From: Betaproteobacteria bacterium UBA2293
GTDB lineage: Bacteria; Pseudomonadota; Gammaproteobacteria; Burkholderiales; Rhodocyclaceae
Assembly (NCBI GenBank): GCA_002345845.1
Contig: DDWF01000192.1
Coordinates: 1 to 12,912, forward strand
Length of the DNA: 12,912 bases
Reading direction: 5' to 3'
Within the stretch, counting starts at the first letter, position 1, and each line of letters begins with the position of its first letter. Shown here in pieces: positions 1-8,480 of the stretch. The notes beneath the pieces are model-generated. The model worked only from the letters and a program-made list of their open reading frames with translations. It did not search any database and had not been told where the DNA came from. The translations under genes and the position numbers were made by a program.

Positions 1-387
1 CGCAAGGAAACCCAGGTCGAAATCGCCATGACCGAGCAGTTCAAGCTCGGCGTCCAGCCACCGATCCGCCAGTCCGGCGACCTCGCCGGCACCCCCGGGG
101 TGACGCTGGAAGGCCCCTACGGCAGCACCACCATCGAGCGCGGCGTCATCTGCGCCCAGCGCCACATCCACATGGCGCCGGAGGATGCGCTGCGCTTCCG
201 CGTACGCGACAACTACGTCGTCCGGGTGCGCGTCGAAGGCGAGCGTGAACTGATCTTCGGCGATGTCGTCGTCCGCGTGAACCCGGCCTTCCGCCTGGCC
301 ATGCACATCGATACCGATGAAGGCAACGCCGGCAACATCCGTACCGGCATGCTCGGCTACATCGAGGAAATCCAGAGCCGCCACTGA
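1..387 (+). CDS. pduL: Phosphate propanoyltransferase / PduL-type phosphotransacylase (C-terminal part, cut by left edge)
   Basis: The frame is open from base 1, so the gene starts upstream of the window; the internal ATG at 28 is not a credible start because the residues before it (RKETQVEIA) already match the family. PduL enzymes move an acyl group between CoA and phosphate (acetyl- or propionyl-CoA to acyl phosphate) and feed acetate/propionate kinase. The visible 128 residues are the second half of a protein usually about 210 residues long. They contain the family pattern QxGDLAGTPGVTLEGPYGS, then the second HxH zinc-binding motif (RHIHM, codons 160-174), and the conserved tail with VVVRVNPxxxLxMHIDTDEGNA. 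The first HxH motif lies outside the window. It ends at TGA 385-387, 19 bases from the convergent GTPase stop. Whether it belongs to a microcompartment operon or to a free acetate pathway with an acetate kinase cannot be seen. The family call is firm; the preferred acyl group is unknown. Confidence 0.9.
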   Translation, partial: RKETQVEIAMTEQFKLGVQPPIRQSGDLAGTPGVTLEGPYGSTTIERGVICAQRHIHMAPEDALRFRVRDNYVVRVRVEGERELIFGDVVVRVNPAFRLAMHIDTDEGNAGNIRTGMLGYIEEIQSRH

Positions 388-406
388 CCGGCAAACCGGC
401 CAGCGC

Positions 407-1876
407 TCAAGCGCCGTTCCGCCGGGCCAAGCTGGCCGGATAAAGGCGACCGAGAATGGCGTCGAGACTATCCTGCAGCGACTTGGCGAGCGCCTGGCGC
501 GGCGCTTCGCCTGACGATACCGTAGCGCATTCCTGCCAGATCGGCGCCAGGCCTGCCGCCGCCTGTTCCATCTGGCGCGCCACTTCGCCCGGCCAGTGCG
601 GCGGATTTTCCGCCCGCCGCCACTCGCCGCGACCACGACCGAAATGGGCCACCGCCAGGTAGAGCAGCAGCGCTTCGCCATAGAAGCGGTTGAGCGCCTC
701 CTCGTTCCAGCGGGCCGCCGCCCCTTCCTTGCCGGTGATGATGTTGTAGCCACGGGCCACGCCGGCGCCACCGAGGGCGCCGAGAATGGCCCCGACCAAG
801 GCGCCGCTGCCCAGGGTCAGGCCACCGGCCATGAGATCGGCGGACAGGCCGGACAGGGCGCCGGCGAGGACACCACCGACGACGGCCGCACCTTCGCTAC
901 TGGCCGCCCCCTCAATGCGCGAAGCTTCGGCCAGACGATCGAGCAGCAACTGGCTGGCCCGGCCCTTCAGACCGTGGATGGCAATCAGCTCGTCGGTCAG
1001 CCCGCGCAGGCCAGCCGAAGCGCGCCCGGCAAGCGCTTCCATTGCCCGCTGGCGAACGGCCTCGGCTTCCCCGCCGGTCATGCCGACAGTCTGCCGGATT
1101 TTTCCCCATAGCCCGGTTTCGCCAATTGCCTCGCTATCGCCAGCCAGGCTGGTCAGATAGCCGGCGATGGCCTGCAGCGAACGCTGGTAAGCATCCAGCC
1201 GGCGCGCCTGCCAGGCGGTCAGCAAATCGGCAAACAACGCCTGGCGCTGATCGTCGATAGTCCCCGCAACAGCCTGCATCAAGGTCAGCTCCTGCACCCA
1301 GCAGCGGGCGAAGGCATCCATCGCCAGGACTTCCCGGACCAACGGATGACGCGCCATATGCGCCTGCCAGACGGCGCGTTCAGCCGCTTCCTGGGCAGCC
1401 GGCCGCGGTTCGCCGACCTGGTTGAGGAGGACGATGACCGGTTTGCCGATCCAGGCCAGGATTTCCATTTCGGCATCGACGTAGGCGGCGTCGGCCGGGT
1501 TCTCGGCGACATTGACCAGATAGAGGACGACATCCGATTCATCGCGGACGTTCTTGATGACCTGCTGACCGGCCCACAGCGGCCGGTTCAGCCAGCGATC
1601 GACGACCTCGCCGAGAAACCAGCCGATCGGGTTGCCGCGCTGCCGCAGCCGCTGCGCCAGCCGCATGCTGTCGCCAAAACCCGGGGTATCCCAGAGCAGT
1701 AACGCCCGCCCGTCGGCCAGCTCGATCAGCGGATGCACTTCCGGCTCGGCGGTGACGTGCGCCTGGTCGCGCACTTCGCCGATGTCGCGGCCGAGCAGCG
1801 TCCGCGCCAGGGTCGTCTTGCCGATATTGGTATGGGAAACGAGACTGAGCTGGATGTGGGTGTCGCTACGACTCAT
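407..1876 (-). CDS. P-loop GTPase with DUF3482-type C-terminal region
   Basis: 489 residues. The N-terminal ~200 residues form a TRAFAC-like GTPase domain: P-loop S14-HTNIGKT21, G3 motif D63-TPG66, and a hydrophobic strand ending in N152-QVG155 where the G4 motif NKxD is expected. The first P-loop residue is Ser rather than Gly, and G4 lacks both the Lys and the Asp, so guanine specificity should not be taken for granted. Roughly residues 328-382 are a long Gly/Ala-rich hydrophobic stretch (repeated GG, GALxG, GGAG) that could insert into or lie on a membrane. The rest resembles the DUF3482 region found behind such GTPases. The ATG at 1876 overlaps the TGA of the upstream DUF2868 gene by four bases (ATGA), so translation is probably coupled and the two proteins probably work together at the inner membrane. 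This gene pairing is known, but the cellular role is not established. Alternative: an Era/YcjX-like GTPase of another subfamily. Confidence 0.85.
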   Translation of the reverse strand: MSRSDTHIQLSLVSHTNIGKTTLARTLLGRDIGEVRDQAHVTAEPEVHPLIELADGRALLLWDTPGFGDSMRLAQRLRQRGNPIGWFLGEVVDRWLNRPLWAGQQVIKNVRDESDVVLYLVNVAENPADAAYVDAEMEILAWIGKPVIVLLNQVGEPRPAAQEAAERAVWQAHMARHPLVREVLAMDAFARCWVQELTLMQAVAGTIDDQRQALFADLLTAWQARRLDAYQRSLQAIAGYLTSLAGDSEAIGETGLWGKIRQTVGMTGGEAEAVRQRAMEALAGRASAGLRGLTDELIAIHGLKGRASQLLLDRLAEASRIEGAASSEGAAVVGGVLAGALSGLSADLMAGGLTLGSGALVGAILGALGGAGVARGYNIITGKEGAAARWNEEALNRFYGEALLLYLAVAHFGRGRGEWRRAENPPHWPGEVARQMEQAAAGLAPIWQECATVSSGEAPRQALAKSLQDSLDAILGRLYPASLARRNGA

Positions 1877-3312
1877 GCGCCCCCCCCCGTCCGGCCTTCA
1901 TCGAGGCAGGCCTCGAGCTGGCGGCGCAACTCGCCCACCTCGACATGGCCGAGATCAAGCAGGAGATACGCCACCGACTGCTCCTTGAGGAAATCCGCCC
2001 ACAGCTCGCGCCGCTCCGCCAGCCGCCCCGGGTCGCCGGCAAAGCGCTGGCCAAAGGCCGCTTCATCGACGAGCACGATCAGACGCCGCGAAGTTGCCGC
2101 CACGATTTGCCGGATCAGGGCGCCGTGGTGCTCGGCTTCCGGCGTCGCCGCCAGACTGCAGATCAGCAGGTCGAGCGTGATGTCGGCGCCGACCGGCAAC
2201 TGCGGCTTCTCCTCCTCGCCGAAGGCCAGACTGGCCGCCAGCAACATCTCACTTTGCGGGCCGAAGAGTTCGCGCGCCACCTGTTGCAGTTTCAGTGCCG
2301 CCTGCGGCGTCAGGCTGGTGCTGTACGGCAGGACGGCAATGCGCGCCGCCTCGTTGCCGAAACGGGCGAGCAGGCGCTGGAAATAGGGTTCCTTGAGATC
2401 GAGCGGAAAATGCCGTTCCAGCCAGCCCTGGCGCCAGCCGGCAAACAGCGCCAGGAGGAGACGGGGCAGGATGACGAGCAGGGCCAGCAGGCCGGCAATA
2501 CGATGAATCCACGGCGCCGCGTCGACGCCGGCGGAATCGGGAAAGCGCATGGCGGCCAGCGTCGCCACATCGGGCACGGCCGGTGCCAGGAAAGCCGGAA
2601 CGGCGGCGAACAGCATGTTCAGCAGCGCGTGCAGTTGGCTGGCGTCGAGAAAGGTGCTCTCCCAGCCCGCCAGATAGGCATTGACCAAGCCGCGAAAGTA
2701 CAGCGAGGCGATGACGCCGATGGCACAGGCAGCGGCGGCCAGGTGCATGAAGCGGGCGACGCGGGCGCCGGCCAGCGGCAGCGAGGCATGCGCCCAGGAC
2801 TGCAGGAAGCTGGCGGCAACGCCCTGCCCGGCGAGCGGCTCGCCAACAGCCCCCCGACTGATCCCGGCGATCCATCCGGCCAGCCGGGAAACCGCCGGCC
2901 GTCCCCGGAACAGCCGCAAGACAAGGCGCCCCAGCAGCCCGACGTAGATGACGAGATTCCACAGCAGCAAACCGAGGATGGGCAGCGCCAGCAGGTTGAT
3001 GCGTTTTTCCGGGCCGATCTGGTCGATCAGGATGCCGGCGATCAGCGCGCCGACGACCAGCAACCAGCCCAACCAGGGCCGGGCGACACTTTTCGTCAGC
3101 AGACGGCGGAACTCCGGACGCCGTTCGACCAGGCGCCCGGCGGCCAGATCGGCGCGGGTGGCGATGAATTTCCCGGCCGCCGCCGCGGTGCCGACCACAT
3201 GCGCCGCAGCCTGGCTCGCCCAGCGCCCGTCTTCGCTGGTCCAGAACGCCTGTTCGCCGGCGCTCTCCACCGCCTTGACGAAATGTATGGTCTTCGCTGC
3301 GCTTTCTTTCAT
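1873..3312 (-). CDS. DUF2868-type polytopic membrane protein, partner of the GTPase
   Basis: About 479 residues from the ATG at 3312; a GTG at 3327 would add five residues (MGNRQ). I prefer the ATG: AGGTGG lies 11 bases upstream of it, whereas the only SD-like bases before the GTG (GAAGG) are three bases away. Numbered from the GTG, hydrophobic helices fall near residues 84-104, 112-137, 194-216, 234-252 and 276-297. There is a soluble N-terminal tail of about 80 residues and a soluble C-terminal domain of about 185 residues rich in Rossmann-like strands (LDLLICSL, RLIVLVDEAAF, VAYLLLDL). This layout fits DUF2868 proteins, which occur next to DUF3482 GTPases. I infer that the membrane protein anchors or is regulated by the GTPase; the function is unknown. 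The last codons run through a G9 tract (Gly-Gly-Gly near the C-terminus). It may be read from the kinase operon upstream (100-base gap) or from a weak promoter in that gap (TGATAGCAT around 3369-3377), for which I found no good -35. Confidence 0.82.
   Translation of the reverse strand: MKESAAKTIHFVKAVESAGEQAFWTSEDGRWASQAAAHVVGTAAAAGKFIATRADLAAGRLVERRPEFRRLLTKSVARPWLGWLLVVGALIAGILIDQIGPEKRINLLALPILGLLLWNLVIYVGLLGRLVLRLFRGRPAVSRLAGWIAGISRGAVGEPLAGQGVAASFLQSWAHASLPLAGARVARFMHLAAAACAIGVIASLYFRGLVNAYLAGWESTFLDASQLHALLNMLFAAVPAFLAPAVPDVATLAAMRFPDSAGVDAAPWIHRIAGLLALLVILPRLLLALFAGWRQGWLERHFPLDLKEPYFQRLLARFGNEAARIAVLPYSTSLTPQAALKLQQVARELFGPQSEMLLAASLAFGEEEKPQLPVGADITLDLLICSLAATPEAEHHGALIRQIVAATSRRLIVLVDEAAFGQRFAGDPGRLAERRELWADFLKEQSVAYLLLDLGHVEVGELRRQLEACLDEGRTGGGA
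1880..1888 (-). repeat. Nine-base G tract at the DUF2868/DUF3482 junction
   Basis: Nine consecutive C on the + strand, i.e. G9 in the coding sense. It encodes the end of a Thr codon plus Gly-Gly-Gly at the C-terminus of the DUF2868 protein, and ends three bases before the ATG of the GTPase, where an SD element would sit. Adding one G (or removing two) would put the DUF2868 frame in phase with the GTPase ATG and abolish the stop. Removing one G would give a stop four codons past the shifted junction. Homopolymer G tracts are known sites of slipped-strand change; that this one varies is inference. Confidence 0.75.
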
Positions 3313-3412
3313 TTGCCGATTGCCCACCTGCCTTCGCTCGCTGGCACAACGTTGGCCAGGACGTGCGTTTCATGCTATCAGCTTTTTTCGGCAGCCAGCC
3401 AGAACGGCGGAA

Positions 3413-6400
3413 TCAGCCAGCCGGCAAGCCGGCAATCGCCGCGCAGGCAGCAGCGAGCGCGGCGGCCAGCGGTGGCAGGTCGGCCGTGATTTCGGCAGCG
3501 CTGGCGCCGGCGCGGATGCGGTCGTTCATGATCGTCGCCTGTTCGTACACAGCGCCCAGACAGATCGCCCCCGAGGCGCCCTTGAGGCCGTGCACCAGAC
3601 GTTCGGCAGCCACCATGTCACCGCTCGCCAGCAGTGAGCGCAGCGTGTCCGCATCGTGTACGTGTCCATCGCGGAAGATGTGCAGCAGGCGGGCGAGGCG
3701 CTGCGCATTGCCGCGCGTGATGGCCAGCGCTGCCGCCATGTCGAGGCCGGGAATCGGCGGCAAGCCATCAGCACTCGCAGGCGCCTCCCCGACCATCGGC
3801 GAGGCCGCCGCCGACGACGCTGGAACGGGGCTGGCCGTGGCCCCGGGCAGCCAGGCATTGAGGCAGGCGTAGAGCGCTTCCGGCTCCACCGGCTTGGCGA
3901 CAAAATCATTCATTCCGGCCGCCAGGCAGGCATCGCGGTCTTCGGGAAAAGCGTTGGCGGTCATCGCCAGGATCGGCAGCTGACGCCACTCGGCCCGGGC
4001 ACGAATGCGCCGGGTCGCCCCGAGGCCATCGAGGACCGGCATCTGCATGTCCATCAGCACCAGATCGAACTCCTCCTGCGCCAGCATCTGCAAGCCCACT
4101 TCGCCGTTGTCGGCGACCGTCACCCGCAGCCCGACCGACTCAAGCAGGTCACGCGCCACTTCCTGATTCACCCGATTATCTTCGCAGATCAGGATGCGCC
4201 GGCCGGCATGCCGGCTGCGCAACTGGCTTTCGGCATTCATCCACGCCTCCGTCGATGCCCTGGCCGCCTCGGGCAGTTGGAGACTGCGGCCGAAGCGGCC
4301 GGTAAACCAGAAGACGCTGCCTTCCCCCGGCTGGCTGCTGACACCCGCTTCACCGCCCATCAGGCGGGCCAGGTGACGGGTGATGGCGAGGCCCAGACCG
4401 GTGCCGCCGAAATGGCGGGTGGTCGAGTTGTCCGCCTGTTCGAAAGCATTGAACAGGCGGTCGATGGTTTCGCCGGCAATGCCGATGCCGGTATCGGCAA
4501 CCTCGAAGCGCAGCACGATCTGCTCTCCGTCATCCACGGTACGCAGGCAGCGCAGGATGATGGAACCGCGCTCGGTGAACTTGAAGGCATTGCTCAGATA
4601 GTTGAGCAGAGCCTGGCTGAGGCGGGTCGGGTCGCCGACGAGGTTGAGGTCGATTTCCGCCGGCAACTCCAGGCGCAGTTCCAGCCCCTTGGCTTCGGCG
4701 CGCTCCCTGACCGTCGCCCCGAGTTTCTGCAGCAAGGGCAGCAGGGCGAAGTCGATCGCCTCCAGCTTGACCTTGCCGGCCTCCACCTTGGACAGGTCGA
4801 GGACATCGTTGATCAGCACCAGCAGGTGATCGGCCGATTCGCGAATACGGGTCAGGCGCTCCTGCTGGTCGGCATCCAGGGAAGTGCGCTGGAGCATGTG
4901 TGTGAGGCCGACGATGGCATTCATCGGCGTCCTGATCTCGTGGCTCATGTTGGCCAGGAACAGGCTCTTGGCCCGATTGGCGATCTCGGCAGCATCCTTG
5001 GTCGCTGCCAGCTCGGCAGTGCGCCGGTCGACCAGCTCCTCGAGGTGATGGCGGTACTGCATCAGTTCCTCGGCCGTCCGCTTCTGATCTTCGAGGATAC
5101 TCAACAGGATCAGCCGCGACTGCTCCGCCTCGGCCAGCAACTGGCGCGTCTCCGCCTGGGCGGCCGCCTTTTCCTGCTCGGCATCGACGCGTTCGGTCAC
5201 ATTGCGCGCCAGGATCATGAAATGGCGTGGATTTTCGTCACCCGGCTTGAGCGTCGTCGACAACTCGAACCACTGGTCGCCGCCGGCCACCGGCAGCAGC
5301 ATCGTCTGCCCCCGCGAACGCCCACGGTCGCTGGCCTCACGCAGGGCAGTCCGGACGGCAGTCACCGCCTCCGCCGGCAACTCCTCGTCCACCCGACGAC
5401 CGAGCAGGGCCTCGCGCGGCACCAGCAATTCATCGTCGGCATTGCTCCACAACTCCTTGAACAGGCCGCTTTCATCGACCTCGAAGAGCAGATCGGGAAT
5501 CGCATGCAAGGTTGCCTCGCGCTCGTTGCTGAGCGTCCGCAGCCGATCGCGCTCGGCGTTCAGCTCGCGGGTACGGCTGGCCACCTGGCGGCGCAGCAGG
5601 AGGTTCCAGACGAACAGCAGCAGGACGACAACAGCAATCGCCAGGGCGCCGTAGAGAAGCGGCAAACCGTACTGCCAGCCGGGAGCGACAGCCAGCCACT
5701 TGTTGTGCAGCTCGGCGTACTCGGCCTCGCTGATCGCTGCGAAACCGCGCTCGACCAGGGCCAGTGTCGCCTCGTCACCCCGGTGTACCGCCCGATGGAA
5801 CTCGCCGGAATACAAGGTCATGGCCTCGCGAAATTCGTTCTGGCTGCCGGCACGGGCTAGCAGGAAATTGGCCGGCGGCCGGTCCATGCAGAAAATACGC
5901 AGATCGCCGGCAACGGCCGCGCCAACCATGACCTCGTAGCTGGGATAACGGTCAATGCGGCCGACACCTTGTTCCAGCAAGCGATCGCCGCAGGCATCAC
6001 CGTCCTTGATGCCGACCGAAAAGCCCTTCAGCGTCTGCACGCTATCGATGCCGAGAATAGTGCTATGAACGAAGATGGGCACCGCCAGCTCGGCATAGGG
6101 AGCAGTGAACAGCATGCGCTGGCGACGCTCCGGTGTGGCAAAAATGGTGTCGATGACATCAGCCTCGCCCTCGGCGAAGCGGCGCATGGCCAGAGCCCAG
6201 TCGGCAGCCTGCAATTCGGCCGTGATGCCGGTACGCTGCGACCACAGCGCCCAGACATCGACCAGATAGCCCTTGAGTACGCCGTCAGCATCGCGGAAGA
6301 CGTAAGGCGGATAGTTGTCGTCGAGGGCGACGACCAGTGACCCTGGCGCCCGTCCTTCGGCGGCCGAACAGGCCAGCGCGAAAGTCAGGCCAAGCAAGGC

Positions 6401-6415
6401 GAGCCAGCGCTTCAT
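3413..6415 (-). CDS. Hybrid sensor histidine kinase: periplasmic binding domain-TM-PAS-HisKA-HATPase-receiver-Hpt
   Basis: 1000 residues; a complete phosphorelay in one inner-membrane protein. Residues 1-20 look like a signal peptide. About 27-245 is a type-3 solute-binding (PBPb) domain with the signature DxxxTPERR and [13 protein letters not shown]; it has cysteines at 142 and 176. A TM helix spans about 250-273, then a short coil, a PAS domain about 300-405, and a coiled coil to about 480. HisKA carries the phospho-accepting His492 (SHEIRTPMN). HATPase_c has N609, D641 (DTGIG) and the GGTGLGLAI box near 670-676. The receiver has E745/D746, phospho-acceptor D789 and K841. The C-terminal Hpt has His942 (VHGLKGASG). 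All catalytic residues are present. The ATG at 6415 overlaps the stop of the CBS-PAS-GAF gene by four bases and has an ideal GGAGG (6423-6427) seven bases upstream. The final Hpt implies transfer to a separate response regulator that is not in the window. The ligand is unknown: the domain is amino-acid-binding-like, of the EvgS/BvgS general type. Confidence 0.93.
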   Translation of the reverse strand: MKRWLALLGLTFALACSAAEGRAPGSLVVALDDNYPPYVFRDADGVLKGYLVDVWALWSQRTGITAELQAADWALAMRRFAEGEADVIDTIFATPERRQRMLFTAPYAELAVPIFVHSTILGIDSVQTLKGFSVGIKDGDACGDRLLEQGVGRIDRYPSYEVMVGAAVAGDLRIFCMDRPPANFLLARAGSQNEFREAMTLYSGEFHRAVHRGDEATLALVERGFAAISEAEYAELHNKWLAVAPGWQYGLPLLYGALAIAVVVLLLFVWNLLLRRQVASRTRELNAERDRLRTLSNEREATLHAIPDLLFEVDESGLFKELWSNADDELLVPREALLGRRVDEELPAEAVTAVRTALREASDRGRSRGQTMLLPVAGGDQWFELSTTLKPGDENPRHFMILARNVTERVDAEQEKAAAQAETRQLLAEAEQSRLILLSILEDQKRTAEELMQYRHHLEELVDRRTAELAATKDAAEIANRAKSLFLANMSHEIRTPMNAIVGLTHMLQRTSLDADQQERLTRIRESADHLLVLINDVLDLSKVEAGKVKLEAIDFALLPLLQKLGATVRERAEAKGLELRLELPAEIDLNLVGDPTRLSQALLNYLSNAFKFTERGSIILRCLRTVDDGEQIVLRFEVADTGIGIAGETIDRLFNAFEQADNSTTRHFGGTGLGLAITRHLARLMGGEAGVSSQPGEGSVFWFTGRFGRSLQLPEAARASTEAWMNAESQLRSRHAGRRILICEDNRVNQEVARDLLESVGLRVTVADNGEVGLQMLAQEEFDLVLMDMQMPVLDGLGATRRIRARAEWRQLPILAMTANAFPEDRDACLAAGMNDFVAKPVEPEALYACLNAWLPGATASPVPASSAAASPMVGEAPASADGLPPIPGLDMAAALAITRGNAQRLARLLHIFRDGHVHDADTLRSLLASGDMVAAERLVHGLKGASGAICLGAVYEQATIMNDRIRAGASAAEITADLPPLAAALAAACAAIAGLPAG

Positions 6416-8250
6416 GCCGCCCCCTCCGGATCAGCAACGCTGCCGTAGCGCGGGGCCTCGCCGAGGCGGGCAAGCAGTTGGTTAACCTCCTGCTTGAGTT
6501 CGAGCACCCGACCCTCGCGGCCGAGGGTGAGCTGCTGCCAGCGGCGCAACTCCTCGATCGATTTGCGCAGCCGTGCATCCCGCTGCTCGCTTTCGATGGC
6601 AACGGCCGCCAGGGCACCAGCCACCTCGACATGGCGCCGGAGATTCGCTGGCACCTCGCTCCGCGGGGCTGACCAATAGACGGCAAAGGTACCCAGCACC
6701 TCGCCGGTCGCCGCCAGAATCGGCGATGACCAGCAGGCGGCAAGCCCGTGATGCAGGGCGAGGTCCTTGTAATCGACCCATAGGGGATCGCTGGCGATGT
6801 CGCCGACGAAGACTGTTTCCTTACGCCAGGCCGCCGTCCCGCAGGAGCCGGCCTGCGGGCCGATGGCCGCCCCTTCGATGGCGGCATTGAAGTCAGCAGG
6901 CAGGCTGGGGGCGAGGCCGACGGTCAGCCGCCGGCCAGTTTCGTCGAGAAGCAGGATTGAACAATGGCAGCCAGGCTCCTGGCCTTCGATTTCAGCACAG
7001 ATCCGGGTCAGCACCTCGGTCAAAGGCGCCGCGCTGGAAATGCGCTGCAGGATGGCATTGCCGAATTCGAGCAGCTCATGTTCGCGATGGCGACCGGTGA
7101 CATCGACGGTGACGCCGGCCGTACGCAACGGCGAACCATCGGCGGCGCGCTCGATCACCCGGCCGCGGGTACTGATCCACATCACGTTGCTGTCGCCGCA
7201 ACTTTCCCGATAATCCACCGAGAACGACTCGTCACGGCCCTCGATCACCGCGTTGAAAGCCCTGGTCACCCGCTCGCGGTCAGCCGGCTCGATGCGCGCC
7301 AACACAGCCTCGACGGATTCCATAAGCAGTTCGTCCGGCAGGCCCATCAGTCGGTTCAGTGCGGTCGTCCGGATCACCATCCGCTGGCGGTGGTCGTACT
7401 CCCAGGTGCCGACACCCGTCGCTTCGAGCAGAAACGCCAGGCGGTCGGCCAGCTTGTTGCGGCTTTCGTCGAGCAGCACCGCCCCCAGGCGCTCGAACAT
7501 GCGATGCTGACTGAGGACGCCGACCATGCGCCCCTGGGCATTGACCACGACGATATGGCGCAAGCCGGTGGCATCCATGCGCGCCGCGGCTTCGGCCACC
7601 GAGACATCGACGAGGATCGTCTGCAGGCCGCCGCTCATTACGTCGCCCAGACGAATTGCCGACGGGTCGACGTGCCTGGCCAGCAAGCGCGGGATGTCGC
7701 GTTCGGTAAGAATGCCCTCGGCAATGCCGTCGCAACCGACCACGACATGATCCAGATGCCCGGAGCGCATGTATTCGAGAGCCACCTGCAGCGGCTGGCC
7801 GGCCGACAGCATGACGCCGCCCTGATCCATGACGGCATCGAGGCTCTTGATGGCGGCGAAGAAGTCATTGCCCAGGTGATGGCGGAAATCCGTTTCCGTC
7901 GCCACGCCACACAAGCAACCATCGACGTCCACCAGCACCAGGTGGCGAATGGCGCGATTGGCCATGAGCAATTGCGCTGAGGCGAAATCGAGGTCGCCGG
8001 GCGCCGTCATCACTGGCTGGCTCATCACATCACCGACGACCAAGCCGGCGCCGATCCCGTCGCAGAGCATGCGCACCAGATCGCGTTCCGTCAGGATGCC
8101 GAGGGGGCGCTGATCGGCAACGATGATCAGCGACGAGACACGATGCAAGGAGAACAGCGCCACCGCTTCGCTCAGCGGGGTTTCCGGGGCAACGGAAAAT
8201 ACCGAGGCACTGGCGATATCGCGAAGACGGAGCGTGGACAGGGGAGTCAT
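6412..8250 (-). CDS. Cytoplasmic sensor with four CBS domains, PAS and GAF; no output domain
   Basis: 612 residues from the ATG at 8250; a weak SD (AGG) lies about eight bases upstream, and the first CBS domain begins at once. The frame stays open a further ~90 codons upstream, including an ATG at 8289, but that stretch has no domain-like pattern and overlaps the promoter region. Four CBS motifs lie near residues 11-64, 72-128, 136-192 and 200-257; the first and third end in GILTERD. A PAS domain follows (about 268-390, ending in [11 protein letters not shown]) and a GAF domain (about 395-555) with GSCGTAAWR and the ACWSSPI core. The last ~55 residues are a charged coiled coil ([20 protein letters not shown]) of the kind that normally links sensor domains to a kinase. 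No TM segment, kinase, GGDEF, EAL or HTH is present. CBS tandems usually bind adenine nucleotides, and GAF/PAS small ligands or cofactors. Its TGA overlaps the hybrid kinase ATG, so I infer that it supplies cytosolic input to that kinase. Confidence 0.9.
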   Translation of the reverse strand: MTPLSTLRLRDIASASVFSVAPETPLSEAVALFSLHRVSSLIIVADQRPLGILTERDLVRMLCDGIGAGLVVGDVMSQPVMTAPGDLDFASAQLLMANRAIRHLVLVDVDGCLCGVATETDFRHHLGNDFFAAIKSLDAVMDQGGVMLSAGQPLQVALEYMRSGHLDHVVVGCDGIAEGILTERDIPRLLARHVDPSAIRLGDVMSGGLQTILVDVSVAEAAARMDATGLRHIVVVNAQGRMVGVLSQHRMFERLGAVLLDESRNKLADRLAFLLEATGVGTWEYDHRQRMVIRTTALNRLMGLPDELLMESVEAVLARIEPADRERVTRAFNAVIEGRDESFSVDYRESCGDSNVMWISTRGRVIERAADGSPLRTAGVTVDVTGRHREHELLEFGNAILQRISSAAPLTEVLTRICAEIEGQEPGCHCSILLLDETGRRLTVGLAPSLPADFNAAIEGAAIGPQAGSCGTAAWRKETVFVGDIASDPLWVDYKDLALHHGLAACWSSPILAATGEVLGTFAVYWSAPRSEVPANLRRHVEVAGALAAVAIESEQRDARLRKSIEELRRWQQLTLGREGRVLELKQEVNQLLARLGEAPRYGSVADPEGAA

Positions 8251-8315
8251 AAGTAGCCTGGCAAATGGACGGTCAACACGGTTCGCCATACAGCCATGAC
8301 AATATGACACCGTCC

Positions 8316-8345
8316 GCGGCAGTGTACTCTTTTGCCGCCACTGCC
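8316..8345 (-). repeat. Overlapping inverted repeats in the sensor-operon leader
   Basis: On the minus strand, GGCAGTG (8345-8339) can pair with CACTGCC (8324-8318), and GCGGCA (8338-8333) can pair with TGCCGC (8321-8316). The two 3' arms share four bases, so the stems exclude each other. They lie in the predicted 155-base leader, roughly 65-95 bases before the start codon. There is no U tract, so this is not a plain terminator. Confidence 0.35.
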
Positions 8346-8411
8346 ATAAGCCTGCGGCCTCGCCCGTACCGAAACTGGCCGGCTGCGAATTGCACGGTCG
8401 CCTGCTGGCGG

Positions 8412-8439
8412 AATATACCAAGGCCCAGCATGCTGTAAA
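8412..8439 (-). promoter_or_regulatory. Sigma70-type promoter candidate for the CBS-sensor/hybrid-kinase operon
   Basis: Read on the minus strand: -35 TTTACA (8434-8439, 5/6 match), 16-base spacer, -10 TATATT (8412-8417, 5/6) preceded by TGG, which makes an extended -10. The predicted start is near 8405, leaving a leader of about 155 bases before the ATG at 8250. It is one of the few AT-rich patches in the region. Seen by eye; not tested. Confidence 0.5.
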
Positions 8440-8462
8440 CGTGGCCGGATGACAGGGGGGTT

Positions 8463-8479
8463 TCCGGGGTTTTCCCGGA
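8463..8479. repeat. Palindrome TCCGGG-GTTTT-CCCGGA between divergent promoters
   Basis: Perfect six-base arms (8463-8468 and 8474-8479) around a five-base spacer. It lies between the two -35 boxes, one base from the plus-strand -35 and about 23 bases from the minus-strand -35. The position suits an operator for a dimeric regulator acting on both promoters. GC-rich arms of this length can also arise by chance in this genome, so the operator role is inference. Confidence 0.4.
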
Positions 8480-8480
8480 G

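Noticed and set aside
388..414. Short palindromes CCGG-CAAA-CCGG and GCGC-TCAA-GCGC between the convergent stops, as a bidirectional terminator
   Set aside because: Four-base arms and no T tract on either side; too weak to call in GC-rich DNA.
3313..3412. Terminator after the hybrid kinase, using the A6 run and GGCTGGC repeats
   Set aside because: The GGCTGGC copies are direct repeats, not inverted, so no stable stem precedes the run, which reads as A rather than U in the transcript.
1945..3489. Long open frame on the + strand antisense to the DUF2868 gene
   Set aside because: Gln/Arg/Gly/Ala-rich low-complexity translation with no domain pattern; an antisense shadow caused by high GC and codon bias.
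3656..5860. Very long + strand open frame (over 700 codons) antisense to the hybrid kinase
   Set aside because: The kinase on the other strand has every expected catalytic motif; the antisense translation shows none and is His/Gln/Gly-biased.
6964..7980. Long + strand open frame antisense to the CBS-PAS-GAF gene
   Set aside because: Same reason: it mirrors the real gene and has no recognisable domain.
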